NCBI GenBank assembly: GCA_945862165.1
Contig: CAMAXI010000001.1
Span: 372,001 to 436,000 of the forward strand
Length of the DNA: 64,000 nucleotides
Origin: Chryseobacterium gleum
GTDB lineage: Bacteria > Bacteroidota > Bacteroidia > Flavobacteriales_D > Crocinitomicaceae
Direction of reading: 5' to 3'
Positions 47,661-56,079 of this stretch are shown here, in pieces; the first letter of the stretch is position 1; every line of letters starts with the position of its first letter. A model generated the notes under the pieces. The model had not been told where the DNA came from, made no database searches, and was given only the letters and a program-made list of their open reading frames with translations. The position numbers and the translations under genes were made by a program.

Positions 47661-48077
47661 ATGACAAAGAAAATGATAACGCGACTTTCCTATGAAATTA
47701 TGGGATGTGCAATAGAAGTTCACAAAGAATTAGGACCTGGATTATTAGAAAGTATTTATGAAAAATGCTTGATATTTGAATTGAATAAAAATGGTTTTAA
47801 TGTTGTAAATCAACTATCCATCCCAATAAAATATAAAGAGATTGAACTTGATTCAAATTTTCGATTAGACTTACTTGTTAACGACCTAATTATTGTTGAA
47901 ATAAAATCTGTAGTACAATTACTACCTATCCATCAAGCACAACTTCTTACCTATATGAAATTATTGAAAAAACCTCAAGGTTTATTATTAAATTTTAATA
48001 GCACAAATCTCTCAAAGGAAAGTGTTCCGCTGATAAATGAATATTTCAATGAATACGATCTTAAACAAAACAATTGA
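47661..48077 (+). CDS. GxxExxY family protein
   Basis: The ATG at 47661 (MTKKMITRLSYEIMGCAIEVHKELGPGLLESIYEKCL) gives 138 residues; a TTG 12 codons upstream is less likely. The naming motif is G-LL-E-SI-Y (GLLESIYEKCL), followed by IPIKYKEIELDSNFRLDLLVNDLIIVEIKSV, whose D...(I/V)VEIK arrangement resembles a PD-(D/E)xK nuclease core, then HQAQLLTYMKLL and GLLLNFN. The family is widespread, often multi-copy in a genome, and of unproven function. This gene sits between three plus-oriented ~82-bp repeats and an inverted copy (48079-48150), as if carried in a small cassette. Confidence 0.85.
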   Translation: MTKKMITRLSYEIMGCAIEVHKELGPGLLESIYEKCLIFELNKNGFNVVNQLSIPIKYKEIELDSNFRLDLLVNDLIIVEIKSVVQLLPIHQAQLLTYMKLLKKPQGLLLNFNSTNLSKESVPLINEYFNEYDLKQNN

Positions 48078-48078
48078 G

Positions 48079-48150
48079 CAAAGCGAAAATCTTAATTAAT
48101 CTAAAAATCTCCAACAATACTCACAATCCCTTAATTCCTCAATGGTTAAC
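48079..48150 (-). repeat. Inverted copy of the ~82-bp repeat after the GxxExxY gene
   Basis: Read on the minus strand this is AACCATTGAG, GAATTAAGGGATTG, GTTGGAGATT and TTAGATTAATTAAG, matching the plus-oriented array at 47336-47580 with gaps. It begins 2 nt after the gene. The stretch GAGCAAAGCGAAAAT (48075-48089) recurs as GAGCCAAGCGAAAT near 22469. Confidence 0.65.
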
Positions 48151-48203
48151 AAATCTATAAATAATCATCTTGAATTTTTAAATGGTAAAATACACCCAAA
48201 ATC

Positions 48204-48230
48204 AAAAAGGACCTTCCGAAGAAAGCCCTT
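48204..48230 (-). terminator. Rho-independent terminator of the TolC-HlyD-ABC-TetR operon
   Basis: On the minus strand, AAGGGCTTTC-TTCG-GAAGGTCCTT (48230-48207; 10 pairs including two G-T) has a C-G-closed TTCG tetraloop and runs into TTTTT. It lies about 90 nt beyond the tolC-like stop codon. The other parts of 48151-48318 show nothing recognisable. Confidence 0.85.
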
Positions 48231-48318
48231 TATGTTTTTTAACCTGTAGATGTTAAATTTGATCCGTAAGACCCTTAACGCAAATGTTAGTTAAAAGTTA
48301 CAAAATAATTTAAAAAAA

Positions 48319-49692
48319 CTACAACCTATTCAATAACCATTTCATTTTCAATCTACTAACTTCTAGTTTAATTTCTAATTCTACCAATTTATTTTCGCTA
48401 GACAAATAGGTTTGTTCGCGAGAATTGATCATAAACAGTGAACTTTCACCAGCTTGAAATTTATCTAACTCTGCCGTTCGAAGTGTTCGCGTATGTGCTA
48501 CAATTCTTTTTTGTATTACGATATTAGCAGTTTGAAGTTCAATTTCATTGGACAAATTTTTGATTTTCTGATCGTATTCTCGTTTTTTCGCAAGTAAATC
48601 TAATCCAGCATTCTCCATTTTTAATTTTGCTAACTTCACTCCTCCTCGCTCTTTCCGAAGGAATAAGGGTACATAAGCAGTTACTCCAAACTTATAATTC
48701 TGCATCGAAAATTGACTTATCTCCAAATTTCCACTTGGTTGATTTAACAAATTGTAATTGGCATTTATCGAAGGTTTTAATTGTTCTTTTTTCCATTTAA
48801 CATCTAATGCGATTTGATCTACTTTGTATGCAGCTAATTGAATGCTTGGTAAGGAGTCGATGTCATTTGCATTTAAAGTACCAACTTCTGGATTTGTATT
48901 TGCTAATTGAGGTGTCACATTCGTTGGAATACTAACTAATTGATTGTCATCTGCCCATAAAAATGTCTGTAACAATAAAGTAGCATTCTGAAATTGAGTT
49001 TGTGCAGATTTATTTTCCACCGTTCTATTCTCTAATAAAATCAATGCTTCTACCGTATCTATCGGAGGATTTTCTCCAACTTCAACTTGTTGTTTTGACG
49101 CTTTATACCTTGCTTCTGCTAATACAAACCCTTCTTTGGCGATCATTAATTTTTTATACGCTTCTGTCCATGTCCAATAGGTTGAAAAGGCGTCTAATAA
49201 TAAATCATTGACAGCTAATTGTCGTTCAGCAACACTCATCTGTTGTAAATTTTGTGCTTGCTGTAATTGAAATTGTCGTTCATTGTATAAAAATCCTTGT
49301 AACAAGGGGATTTCAACACCTGCATACCACAATCCACTTCCTGGTAATTTTTGATCATTTTCAACATATTCTCCACGATTAGCCTCGTAGCCCGCTTTTA
49401 AATTTGTCCCAAACCAGATAGGAATTTTTAATGTTGTATTGGATGTCCAATAATATTCTTTGCCATTAAATGACTTTTGATTAACATTCGAAGAAATAGT
49501 TGGATCAAAACCTCCAAGTGCTTTAAGTACTTCTCCATTACCAGCAAGCTCCAAGTTCTTCGCTTTTTGAATCAAAGGATGAAATTTGGAAACAGTCAAT
49601 TTGAAAGTCTCAAAATCAAACACTTCTGACTGCGCATTCAAGCTCCAAACACAAGCGAAAAACAGACTAAAGAAAAAAATCAAGCGTTTCAT
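48319..49692 (-). CDS. TolC-family outer-membrane efflux/secretion channel
   Basis: A 457-residue protein with signal peptide MKRLIFFFSLFFACVWSLNAQ. Two outer-membrane-efflux repeats follow, each with long helices and short beta stretches: KALGGFDPTISSNVNQKSF, WYAGVEIPLLQGFLYNERQFQLQQAQNLQQ, then SIQLAAYKVDQIALDVKWKKEQLKPSINANYN, FGVTAYVPLFLRKERGG and NLSNEIELQTANIVIQKRIVAHTRTLR. It should form the trimeric outer-membrane duct of the export system encoded with the HlyD-like adaptor (4-nt overlap) and the ABC protein. It is the last gene of the operon and is followed by a terminator. Confidence 0.92.
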   Translation of the reverse strand: MKRLIFFFSLFFACVWSLNAQSEVFDFETFKLTVSKFHPLIQKAKNLELAGNGEVLKALGGFDPTISSNVNQKSFNGKEYYWTSNTTLKIPIWFGTNLKAGYEANRGEYVENDQKLPGSGLWYAGVEIPLLQGFLYNERQFQLQQAQNLQQMSVAERQLAVNDLLLDAFSTYWTWTEAYKKLMIAKEGFVLAEARYKASKQQVEVGENPPIDTVEALILLENRTVENKSAQTQFQNATLLLQTFLWADDNQLVSIPTNVTPQLANTNPEVGTLNANDIDSLPSIQLAAYKVDQIALDVKWKKEQLKPSINANYNLLNQPSGNLEISQFSMQNYKFGVTAYVPLFLRKERGGVKLAKLKMENAGLDLLAKKREYDQKIKNLSNEIELQTANIVIQKRIVAHTRTLRTAELDKFQAGESSLFMINSREQTYLSSENKLVELEIKLEVSRLKMKWLLNRL

Positions 49693-51047
49693 TTCTTACC
49701 CTTTTTAAGTGTTTTATTTGCAGGATTTCCCGTATAATATTCTGGTGGGAATCCGTTTAAGTTTCTCCAGATTTCATACCAAACAGGTACATTGTTGAGC
49801 AAAATAAATGTTTTAACTCCTCCTCCTACACGTAATCCTTTCGGCCAAGGTTTATCTCCCGGTTCTGGAATTGCCAATACACGGTACATACCATTGGAAC
49901 TACTGAAATTGTCGATGGCTAATATTTTACCACCAAATGTTCCGAAGGAAGCATCTGGCCATCCACCAAAAACTACTGCAGGCCAACCATCGAACTGAAG
50001 TCGAACATGCTCTCCTTTTTTGATTAATGGATAATTCATTGGTTCCACATAAAATTCTACCGCTAAATCATATTTTTCAGGCATTACCGTCAAAATTTCT
50101 TCCCCTTCCTTTAAAATTTCACCGATTCCTGAACGAATTAATTTAGTGACATACCCAGTATTAGGTGCAGTAATGTAATAAAATCCCTTACGAATAATGT
50201 AATTAGATAATTGATTTTCCAACTTACTTTTCACTGCCGAAGCTTCTTGCTGGTCCGAAAATGCAGATGACATTTCTGATTCTACTTTGGAAACTTTTTC
50301 TAGGTATTCATTTTTAATATTTGCGATTTCAATTTTCGCATTCATCATTTCATTTTTGGAGATAAACAACTTGTTTTCAATTGCAATCGTTTTCCCCATG
50401 GTTTCTTGTAATTTCACATTCGCCATTTCTACGTCTTTCATTGCTTTCAAGCCTTTTTCAAACAAATCTTCGGTTCGTTGAAATTGACGTTCTGCAATTT
50501 TCAACTGTGCATCCATTGTCACAAAGTCGATACTATCCGATTTGACTTTTAATTTAGCCTGACGGTATTTGTTTTTTGTTTGTTGTAATTTCAGTTTCAA
50601 AATAGAAGCAAATGCATCCTTCTGACGAGTTAATGCATCCACTTTATTTGTATACGAATTAATTTTATTCTTTTTAAAAGCAACCTGCTCGGTAGTTCGA
50701 TCGACTAAAGAAGGATCAAAATAATCGCTTTTGACCTCGCTGACATACACCAAAGTGTCCCCTTTATTAACAAAATCACCTTCTTTTACATACCATTTTT
50801 CCAAACGACCAGCAATAATTGTATGCACAGACTGCGGTCTTTGCCCTGGATACAAAGTTGTTAGATAGCCTTTAGAATTAATGTTTTGTGTCCATGGTGT
50901 AAACATAAAAATCACTACAAGTATAAAAAATAGAAACAAAACCTTTCTAAACCAACTTTCCCATTTTACTAAATTAACTTTTGTAAACGCAGAAAACTTA
51001 TCGTAATGAAACCGTTTATGGATATTATTTTCGGATAGATTAAGCAT
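49689..51047 (-). CDS. HlyD-family periplasmic adaptor of a type I export system
   Basis: A 452-residue membrane-fusion protein: a cytoplasmic N-terminus, one transmembrane helix (about residues 35-52, LFLFFILVVIFMFTPW), a first half lipoyl region (IIAGRLEKWYVKEGDFVNKGDTLVYV), a long helical hairpin (about residues 110-275), a second lipoyl half (YYITAPNTGYVTKLIRSGIGEILKEGEEILTV) and a beta barrel (FYVEPMNYPLIKKGEHVRLQFDGWP). The topology fits adaptors that link an inner-membrane ABC exporter to TolC. Its start is 3 nt from the ABC gene stop, and its end overlaps tolC by 4 nt, so translation is coupled. The substrate is unknown; no bacteriocin- or toxin-like gene is adjacent. Confidence 0.92.
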   Translation of the reverse strand: MLNLSENNIHKRFHYDKFSAFTKVNLVKWESWFRKVLFLFFILVVIFMFTPWTQNINSKGYLTTLYPGQRPQSVHTIIAGRLEKWYVKEGDFVNKGDTLVYVSEVKSDYFDPSLVDRTTEQVAFKKNKINSYTNKVDALTRQKDAFASILKLKLQQTKNKYRQAKLKVKSDSIDFVTMDAQLKIAERQFQRTEDLFEKGLKAMKDVEMANVKLQETMGKTIAIENKLFISKNEMMNAKIEIANIKNEYLEKVSKVESEMSSAFSDQQEASAVKSKLENQLSNYIIRKGFYYITAPNTGYVTKLIRSGIGEILKEGEEILTVMPEKYDLAVEFYVEPMNYPLIKKGEHVRLQFDGWPAVVFGGWPDASFGTFGGKILAIDNFSSSNGMYRVLAIPEPGDKPWPKGLRVGGGVKTFILLNNVPVWYEIWRNLNGFPPEYYTGNPANKTLKKGKK

Positions 51048-51050
51048 TTT

Positions 51051-52763
51051 CTAATTATTTATAAATTGTTTATATCCTTCATAATTACCTTGAAATAAAA
51101 TATTTCCTTTTTCAAGAAGTATAATTTGCTTAAAATGTGGTAACCATGTTTTATTATTTGTAGCAGCAACAATTGTCCAGGAAGCATCTTCGGAAAAGAA
51201 GAGTTCCTGCAGTGTATTTTCCGATTGCGAGAAATTCGCACTAAATTTTTGATGATCATCTATCAATAACAATCCTGGTCTATGTACAATGCAACGTGCT
51301 AATATAATTTTTTCAGTTACGCTTTTAGAAAAACCACGTCCATCTGGAAGAATAACCGTTGAAAAACCTTCTGGTAAAGCCTTTATATCATCTAACAAAT
51401 TTGTTTTTTCACAAGCCCAAAGAACATCTTGCAGCGCAATACCACTTCTACCCATAACGATATTTTCTTCTATGGTCCCTGAAAATAACTCTTGATCTAC
51501 TACATAGTCACTAATAATGGTTCTTAGATGTTCCATATCAATATTAGACGAAGGAATATTATTAAAACTAATACTTCCTCCATCCAATGGATAAGCCATA
51601 CCTAACAAATTTAAAAGTGTTGACTTTCCAGAGCCATCCGAGCCAATTAAAGCAGTATGTTGCCCCGCTTCGATTTTAAGGGAGAAATCAGAAAAGCCAA
51701 ATTTGGAATTACGGGTGTAAGTATAATCCATTTTTGAAATTTCTACCGCCAAGGGTCCTGCAGGTAATTTATGCGTATTCAATTTAGCCACCTCCTCAAT
51801 TGGCATATCCATTACATGACCAATTTTATCAACCGCAGCAAGCACATCGTAGAGAACTTCTAAACCACTAATTATTTTTTCTACGGAGTTTATAATTAAT
51901 AAAATTATAATTTCAGATGCTACAAACTGACCAATATTCATCTGATTATTAACTACCAAAACACCTCCTACGACCAACATACACAAAGCTAAAATCACCT
52001 TAAAACTTGTCAATTGTATAAATTGACGCATCAAAATTTTAAAATGACTTTCGCGACTTTTTAAATAACCCTCCACAAAATCATTTGTGCGATGTAAAGG
52101 CAAATCACTTTGACCAACTAATTTGAATGTTTGCATGGTACGCGCTAATTCTTCCAACCAAAAAGCCACTTTATATTTATATTTTGATTCTAAAATTGCT
52201 GTATTTACCGCTTTTTTACCCGTAAGATAAAGCGCAATTATAAGTGCTGTGAGCAGGAAAAGACTGAAAATAATAAAAAACGAATGGTAAAAGGATAATA
52301 AAATTAATCCAAATAATAACTGCAAAATCGATGCTGAAAAATCGATCAATAATTTTGGAATTCCCTTTTGTAATGTGATCGTATCAAAAAAACGATTCAT
52401 TAATTCAGGTGTGTAGGTATCTGCCATTAAATGTGTTTCAAAACGAGGAATACGATAGGCAAATTCAAACGAGGAACGAACAAAGATTTTCTGTTGTAAA
52501 GTTTCAGTTATACGTAATTGTATAAATTGAAGCAATCCAGAAAAAAGTATCCCTATTACCACAAGTGCGATTAAAACAACCCAAGAAGCAGATATACTTC
52601 CAAGCTGAATCATATTTATAATCGCTTGTATACCAAGAGGTAATGTCAAATTAGTAATTCCAACAAAAAAAGAATAGAAATAGATATGTGAAATATCTTT
52701 TCGATCTACATTCAACAATCTTAAAAGTCGTTGAAATGGTTTTAAAGTTGATTGATTCTCCAT
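51051..52763 (-). CDS. ABC exporter (TMD-NBD fusion) with degenerate ATPase motifs
   Basis: The ATG at 52763 (MENQSTLKPFQRLL) gives 570 residues; an upstream in-frame start would overlap the TetR gene. About six transmembrane helices lie in residues 25-310. The ATPase domain (about 338-570) keeps Walker A (GSDGSGKST, 374-382, with Lys380), but other motifs are altered. The Q-loop Gln is replaced (DYVVDQELF, about 419-427), LSGGQ becomes FSKSV (478-482), Walker B is LLLIDDH with Asp503 in place of the catalytic Glu, and the H-loop His is replaced by Asn536 (ATNNK). Hydrolysis in a homodimer is thus doubtful. There is no N-terminal C39 peptidase. It is coded with HlyD- and TolC-like partners behind a TetR regulator. 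Confidence 0.9.
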   Translation of the reverse strand: MENQSTLKPFQRLLRLLNVDRKDISHIYFYSFFVGITNLTLPLGIQAIINMIQLGSISASWVVLIALVVIGILFSGLLQFIQLRITETLQQKIFVRSSFEFAYRIPRFETHLMADTYTPELMNRFFDTITLQKGIPKLLIDFSASILQLLFGLILLSFYHSFFIIFSLFLLTALIIALYLTGKKAVNTAILESKYKYKVAFWLEELARTMQTFKLVGQSDLPLHRTNDFVEGYLKSRESHFKILMRQFIQLTSFKVILALCMLVVGGVLVVNNQMNIGQFVASEIIILLIINSVEKIISGLEVLYDVLAAVDKIGHVMDMPIEEVAKLNTHKLPAGPLAVEISKMDYTYTRNSKFGFSDFSLKIEAGQHTALIGSDGSGKSTLLNLLGMAYPLDGGSISFNNIPSSNIDMEHLRTIISDYVVDQELFSGTIEENIVMGRSGIALQDVLWACEKTNLLDDIKALPEGFSTVILPDGRGFSKSVTEKIILARCIVHRPGLLLIDDHQKFSANFSQSENTLQELFFSEDASWTIVAATNNKTWLPHFKQIILLEKGNILFQGNYEGYKQFINN

Positions 52764-52765
52764 AA

Positions 52766-53434
52766 TTACGCAATTGTTTTTAAGCATAAATCCAATAAAA
52801 AGTCTTCTAAACGCGAATCGATATGCATTTCGTTTGTTAATCTAGGTAAATGATTCCCGAAATAACGTTGGTGAAATGAACTTTCTAAAATAGTGGATAC
52901 CAATGCGTTTGGATAGGGATAACTTGGATTTATTTCAATAATAACCGCTGATATTCGGTCTACTAATTTTTTATATTGTAAAAAATATCCTGCCTGATTT
53001 TCTTCATCTACTTTTTTGGAAAGAAATGTTTTCGAAGATTCTAAAGCAATAACATCTTGTAATAAAGCCTCATCGATGAATGGAGTTCGTAAATCATTAC
53101 TCACTTTTTTTGTTATTAATCCAATAATACGACGTAAACGCTCTTTAGGATCGTCAATATTTGTTGTTGTAAATGCAATATTCACATCCATCCACGCCCA
53201 ATAAAAATTGAATAAATAAGAAAGGAATTGGTGTTTATTTTCAAAGTAACGATAAATTGTACTCTCCGTAGAAGAAATTTTAGCTGCTAATTTTTTAAAT
53301 GTAAAATCTTCCAAACCGATTTCTGACAACAAAATTAAACCATGCTCCAAGATAGATTTACCAACAGTTGAACTTGTAGGATCTTTCAAAAAAAGTGCTT
53401 CTTGAACTGGAATTTGTAATACAGACTGTTGCAT
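52766..53434 (-). CDS. TetR/AcrR-family transcriptional regulator
   Basis: A 222-residue protein. The N-terminal DNA-binding domain (about residues 22-70) carries the TetR helix-turn-helix pattern: ILEHGLILLSEIGLEDFTFKKLAAKISSTESTIYRYFENKHQFLSYLF. The C-terminal ligand-binding part is divergent, with no clear ligand clue. It heads the operon TetR - ABC - HlyD - TolC (2-nt gap to the ABC start), so it most likely controls the exporter and itself. A 13-bp palindrome ATAGTATTACTAT (53459-53471) directly upstream of its -7 box is a candidate operator. Confidence 0.9.
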   Translation of the reverse strand: MQQSVLQIPVQEALFLKDPTSSTVGKSILEHGLILLSEIGLEDFTFKKLAAKISSTESTIYRYFENKHQFLSYLFNFYWAWMDVNIAFTTTNIDDPKERLRRIIGLITKKVSNDLRTPFIDEALLQDVIALESSKTFLSKKVDEENQAGYFLQYKKLVDRISAVIIEINPSYPYPNALVSTILESSFHQRYFGNHLPRLTNEMHIDSRLEDFLLDLCLKTIA

Positions 53435-53450
53435 ATTTATAGCTTTCTGA

Positions 53451-53474
53451 CAAATATAATAGTATTACTATCAA
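53451..53474 (-). promoter_or_regulatory. Promoter and candidate operator of the tetR-exporter operon
   Basis: Minus-strand -7 box TATATTTG (53458-53451) lies 16 nt before the start codon. It is immediately preceded by the palindrome ATAGTA-T-TACTAT (53459-53471) and a TTG (53474-53472). The TTG spacing (13 bp) is too short for a standard -33 element. A regulator bound to the palindrome would block polymerase. Confidence 0.5.
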
Positions 53475-53603
53475 TTTGAGTTATTTTACTATTAATTTTT
53501 CAAAATCAAATCCTGAAAAATTTTAATACGGAGGCACTGATCTCTTCACAAAATAGACTAAGAATAAGAATTTGTGCACTTCGTGTTAAAGTAGATTACA
53601 GAA

Positions 53604-54275
53604 TTAATTTCGCTTAAGGATTTTCCAACTATAAACAGCAATGATTGCACCAACAAAAGGCGCTGTCAAATATACCCATTGGTGTTCAAACTTTCCAGAA
53701 ATCAATGCAGGTATGATAGATCGTATTGGATTCATAGATGCCCCACAGATTGGACCAGCAAATAAGACTTCCAATAAAACAGTTGAACCAATTGCAATTC
53801 CGGCAAACATCCCTTGCTCTTTACTTCCCTTTGCTACATGTAAGATTACAAAGACCAATACAAAAGCTAAGATCATTTCCAAAACAAATGCACTACTATC
53901 TGAAACGATTGGCATGGTTTCCCCTAAAGTTGGAGAAGTTGGAAATAGAATTTTTAAAGAAAAACTTGCTAAGAATGCTCCAATTCCCTGAGCGAGTACA
54001 TATGGGAAAATTTGTTTCGCTGGAAAATCTTTCGCCAGATAAAATGCAAATGTCACCATCGGATTCATGTGCGCTCCTGATATATCTCCTACGGTATAAA
54101 TCATTGCTGCAACCGTTAACCCGGTAGTTATGGAAATTCCCAAATGACCGATAACTGTTCCACCTGAAAGTTGATTAAAAATAATAACCCCAGTGCAACA
54201 AAATACTAACACAAATGTTCCGATAATTTCTGCAAGATACTTAGACTGATTTTGTTTTGAGAACAGTGTTTTCAT
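53604..54275 (-). CDS. Aquaporin/aquaglyceroporin-family channel in an arsenic operon
   Basis: The ATG at 54275 (MKTLFSKQNQSKYLAEIIGTFVLVF) gives 223 residues; the frame opens 11 codons earlier but that start overlaps the upstream gene. About six helices and two half-helices are present. The two signature loops are SGAHMNPMVTF and CGASMNPIRS, so the usual NPA triplets read NPM and NPI. Some MIP channels conduct arsenite, and in the Sinorhizobium meliloti ars operon an aquaglyceroporin (AqpS) replaces the ArsB pump. Here it is the last gene of an arsR-led operon without ArsB or Acr3, so arsenite exit is the likely job (inference). No terminator is obvious downstream. Confidence 0.85.
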   Translation of the reverse strand: MKTLFSKQNQSKYLAEIIGTFVLVFCCTGVIIFNQLSGGTVIGHLGISITTGLTVAAMIYTVGDISGAHMNPMVTFAFYLAKDFPAKQIFPYVLAQGIGAFLASFSLKILFPTSPTLGETMPIVSDSSAFVLEMILAFVLVFVILHVAKGSKEQGMFAGIAIGSTVLLEVLFAGPICGASMNPIRSIIPALISGKFEHQWVYLTAPFVGAIIAVYSWKILKRN

Positions 54276-54277
54276 AT

Positions 54278-54991
54278 TTATTTTAAAAAATTTATGTGAT
54301 TTACCCAACTAAATTGAAGGTAATATTGATTGAACCAAGTGTTTTTTCCAATGTTCCAGGTTACATATAAGACTCCTAATTCAATATTATTTTGTTCGCT
54401 TAATTTTCTTCCAAACCCAAGGTATGCCCAATTTTCATTGTAGATTGGTATTGTATTTTTGGTCGTACTAAAAAATAATTCTTCATATCCTGAAACGTAG
54501 GCTTTATCTGTAATTTGTTTTTCAAAACCTAATTGATAACGTAAGCGACTTGTAAAAGGATAAGTATTTGTAAACCTGTTTTGTATAAATCGGCCATCGA
54601 AACGAAAACGATGTGAAATCGTACTTTTATTGAAAATATGCTTGTATTTAGACTGTATATAAACTCTATTTTCATTTACAAAGTTTGAAGTAGTTACATT
54701 TGAGCGTTGATACAAATAACTTCCTGTAAACGAAAGTTTCTCACTTTTTTTATATGTCAATGATTGTTCTAAATACAACAAATTAAAATAAGCATCTGTT
54801 GAAAAACTAGGATTCTTAAAGTTAAACAAAGGTAATGCAGCAAAATAATACAACCCATAATCAACCTTCTCGTTAATACTACCTGAATGATCTACAGTTG
54901 GAAATATACCGCCCATTGTAATTGATTGTGCTAAAATCTTCGCAGATGTGAACACAAATAGAACAAAAAAACTAAAAAACACTTTTTTCAT
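54278..54991 (-). CDS. DUF2490-like outer-membrane beta-barrel protein
   Basis: A 237-residue exported protein with signal peptide MKKVFFSFFVLFVFTSAKILAQ. The rest alternates polar and aromatic residues as in an 8-14-strand barrel, ending in an aromatic-rich strand (YLQFSWVNHINFLK). Strand patterns such as STISHRFRFDGRFIQNRF, RLRYQLGFEK, YEELFFSTTK, YNENWAYLGFGRKL and NNIELGVLYVTWN are typical of DUF2490 proteins in Bacteroidota. It sits between the ArsO-like gene (23-nt gap) and the aquaporin gene (2-nt gap), so it is part of the arsenic operon. A role in moving arsenic species across the outer membrane is speculative. Confidence 0.75.
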   Translation of the reverse strand: MKKVFFSFFVLFVFTSAKILAQSITMGGIFPTVDHSGSINEKVDYGLYYFAALPLFNFKNPSFSTDAYFNLLYLEQSLTYKKSEKLSFTGSYLYQRSNVTTSNFVNENRVYIQSKYKHIFNKSTISHRFRFDGRFIQNRFTNTYPFTSRLRYQLGFEKQITDKAYVSGYEELFFSTTKNTIPIYNENWAYLGFGRKLSEQNNIELGVLYVTWNIGKNTWFNQYYLQFSWVNHINFLK

Positions 54992-55014
54992 TAAACTTCA
55001 CTATTTTAATTGTA

Positions 55015-56070
55015 CTATTTTTTAAGATACGTTTCAATTTCTAGAACAGCTTGTTTTACATTTCTGTTTATACCGATCAACGTAGCAGATGCATACCCTG
55101 TCCAATTACCATATCCAACAAACCAAAGTCCTTCCATTTCGGAAGATTTACTATCCGATGTCAATGCCTTTCCGCGATCGTCTAATTTTATTAAATCTCT
55201 CAGATAACCTGTTCCATATCCAAAACCAGTACACCAAATGATTACATCAAAATGTTCTTTATTTCCGTTCGACCAAACAACACCTTGCGCATCTAGTTTA
55301 TCAAACATCCCTTCAGAAACAAAAACATTTCGTTCTCTTGCTTCTTTTACGGATGGTACCATTACAATATTTCCTAAACTATAATTTTCAGCCTGAAATG
55401 TCTCCCCTTTTTTCTCTGCATGATATTTTGCAGTAGCTAGGTTAAACAGATAAAAACCATCCACATCGTCAGGTAAAAAACAGGGTGGATTCTTAGTTGC
55501 CCACTTCACATACGTAACTTTTGAAACTTCTGCGAGAATTTGTGCACCGGAATTCCCTTCACCGACTACTAAAACTTTTTTCCCGATAAATTCGGAAGCA
55601 TTTTGGTAGTGAGCTGAATGTATTTGTTCACCTTTAAATTCATTTCTTCCTTCCACATTTGGAATCAATTGATTTTCCCATGTACCAGTTGCGTTCAAAA
55701 TCACTTTGGCTTTAATATCTCCTTGTGAAGTTTTAACCTGAAATAAATCCGCTACTTTCGTAATGGAAATTACTTCCGTATTTCGTTGTATAGGTAGCTT
55801 ATAATGTACTTCGTATTTCTGTAAATAATCGATAACCTCTTGTTTTGTTGGAAATAAATTATCTGATTTAGGCATTAACCAACCAGCCAAAGAACTATGT
55901 TCCGCAGGCGAAAAAAGTGTAAGACTATCCCAAGCATGATTCCAAGCACCACCAACTCCCGATTGTTTATCCAGTATTAAATAAGAAAAATTCAATCTAC
56001 GTAAATAATACCCACATGTTAACCCACTCTGACCACCACCAATCACAAGGACATCATATACTTTTTCCAT
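55015..56070 (-). CDS. arsO: ArsO-like FAD/NAD(P)-dependent monooxygenase
   Basis: A 351-residue flavoprotein. The N-terminal FAD motif is VLVIGGGQSGLTCGYYLRRL. It is followed by SGVGGAWNHAWDSLTLFSPAEHSSLAGWLMP, the region typical of ArsO and related flavin monooxygenases. An NAD(P)H motif VLVVGEGNSGAQILAEV comes near residue 165, then VIWCTGFGYGTGYLRDLI, and a C-terminal GLWFVGYGNWTGYASATLIGI. Family members in ars operons are linked to arsenic resistance, though their exact reaction is not firmly established. It is 9 nt from the arsC-like gene upstream. The gene symbol rests on operon context and the GGAW/SLTLFSPA pattern. Confidence 0.82.
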   Translation of the reverse strand: MEKVYDVLVIGGGQSGLTCGYYLRRLNFSYLILDKQSGVGGAWNHAWDSLTLFSPAEHSSLAGWLMPKSDNLFPTKQEVIDYLQKYEVHYKLPIQRNTEVISITKVADLFQVKTSQGDIKAKVILNATGTWENQLIPNVEGRNEFKGEQIHSAHYQNASEFIGKKVLVVGEGNSGAQILAEVSKVTYVKWATKNPPCFLPDDVDGFYLFNLATAKYHAEKKGETFQAENYSLGNIVMVPSVKEARERNVFVSEGMFDKLDAQGVVWSNGNKEHFDVIIWCTGFGYGTGYLRDLIKLDDRGKALTSDSKSSEMEGLWFVGYGNWTGYASATLIGINRNVKQAVLEIETYLKK

Positions 56071-56079
56071 TCACTATTT

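Noticed and set aside
53435-53603. A tRNA or small RNA gene in the spacer between the exporter and aquaporin genes
   Set aside because: No cloverleaf arms or T-loop consensus (GGTTC-A-A-x-C) could be found here or in the other spacers; no RNA gene is reported for the window.
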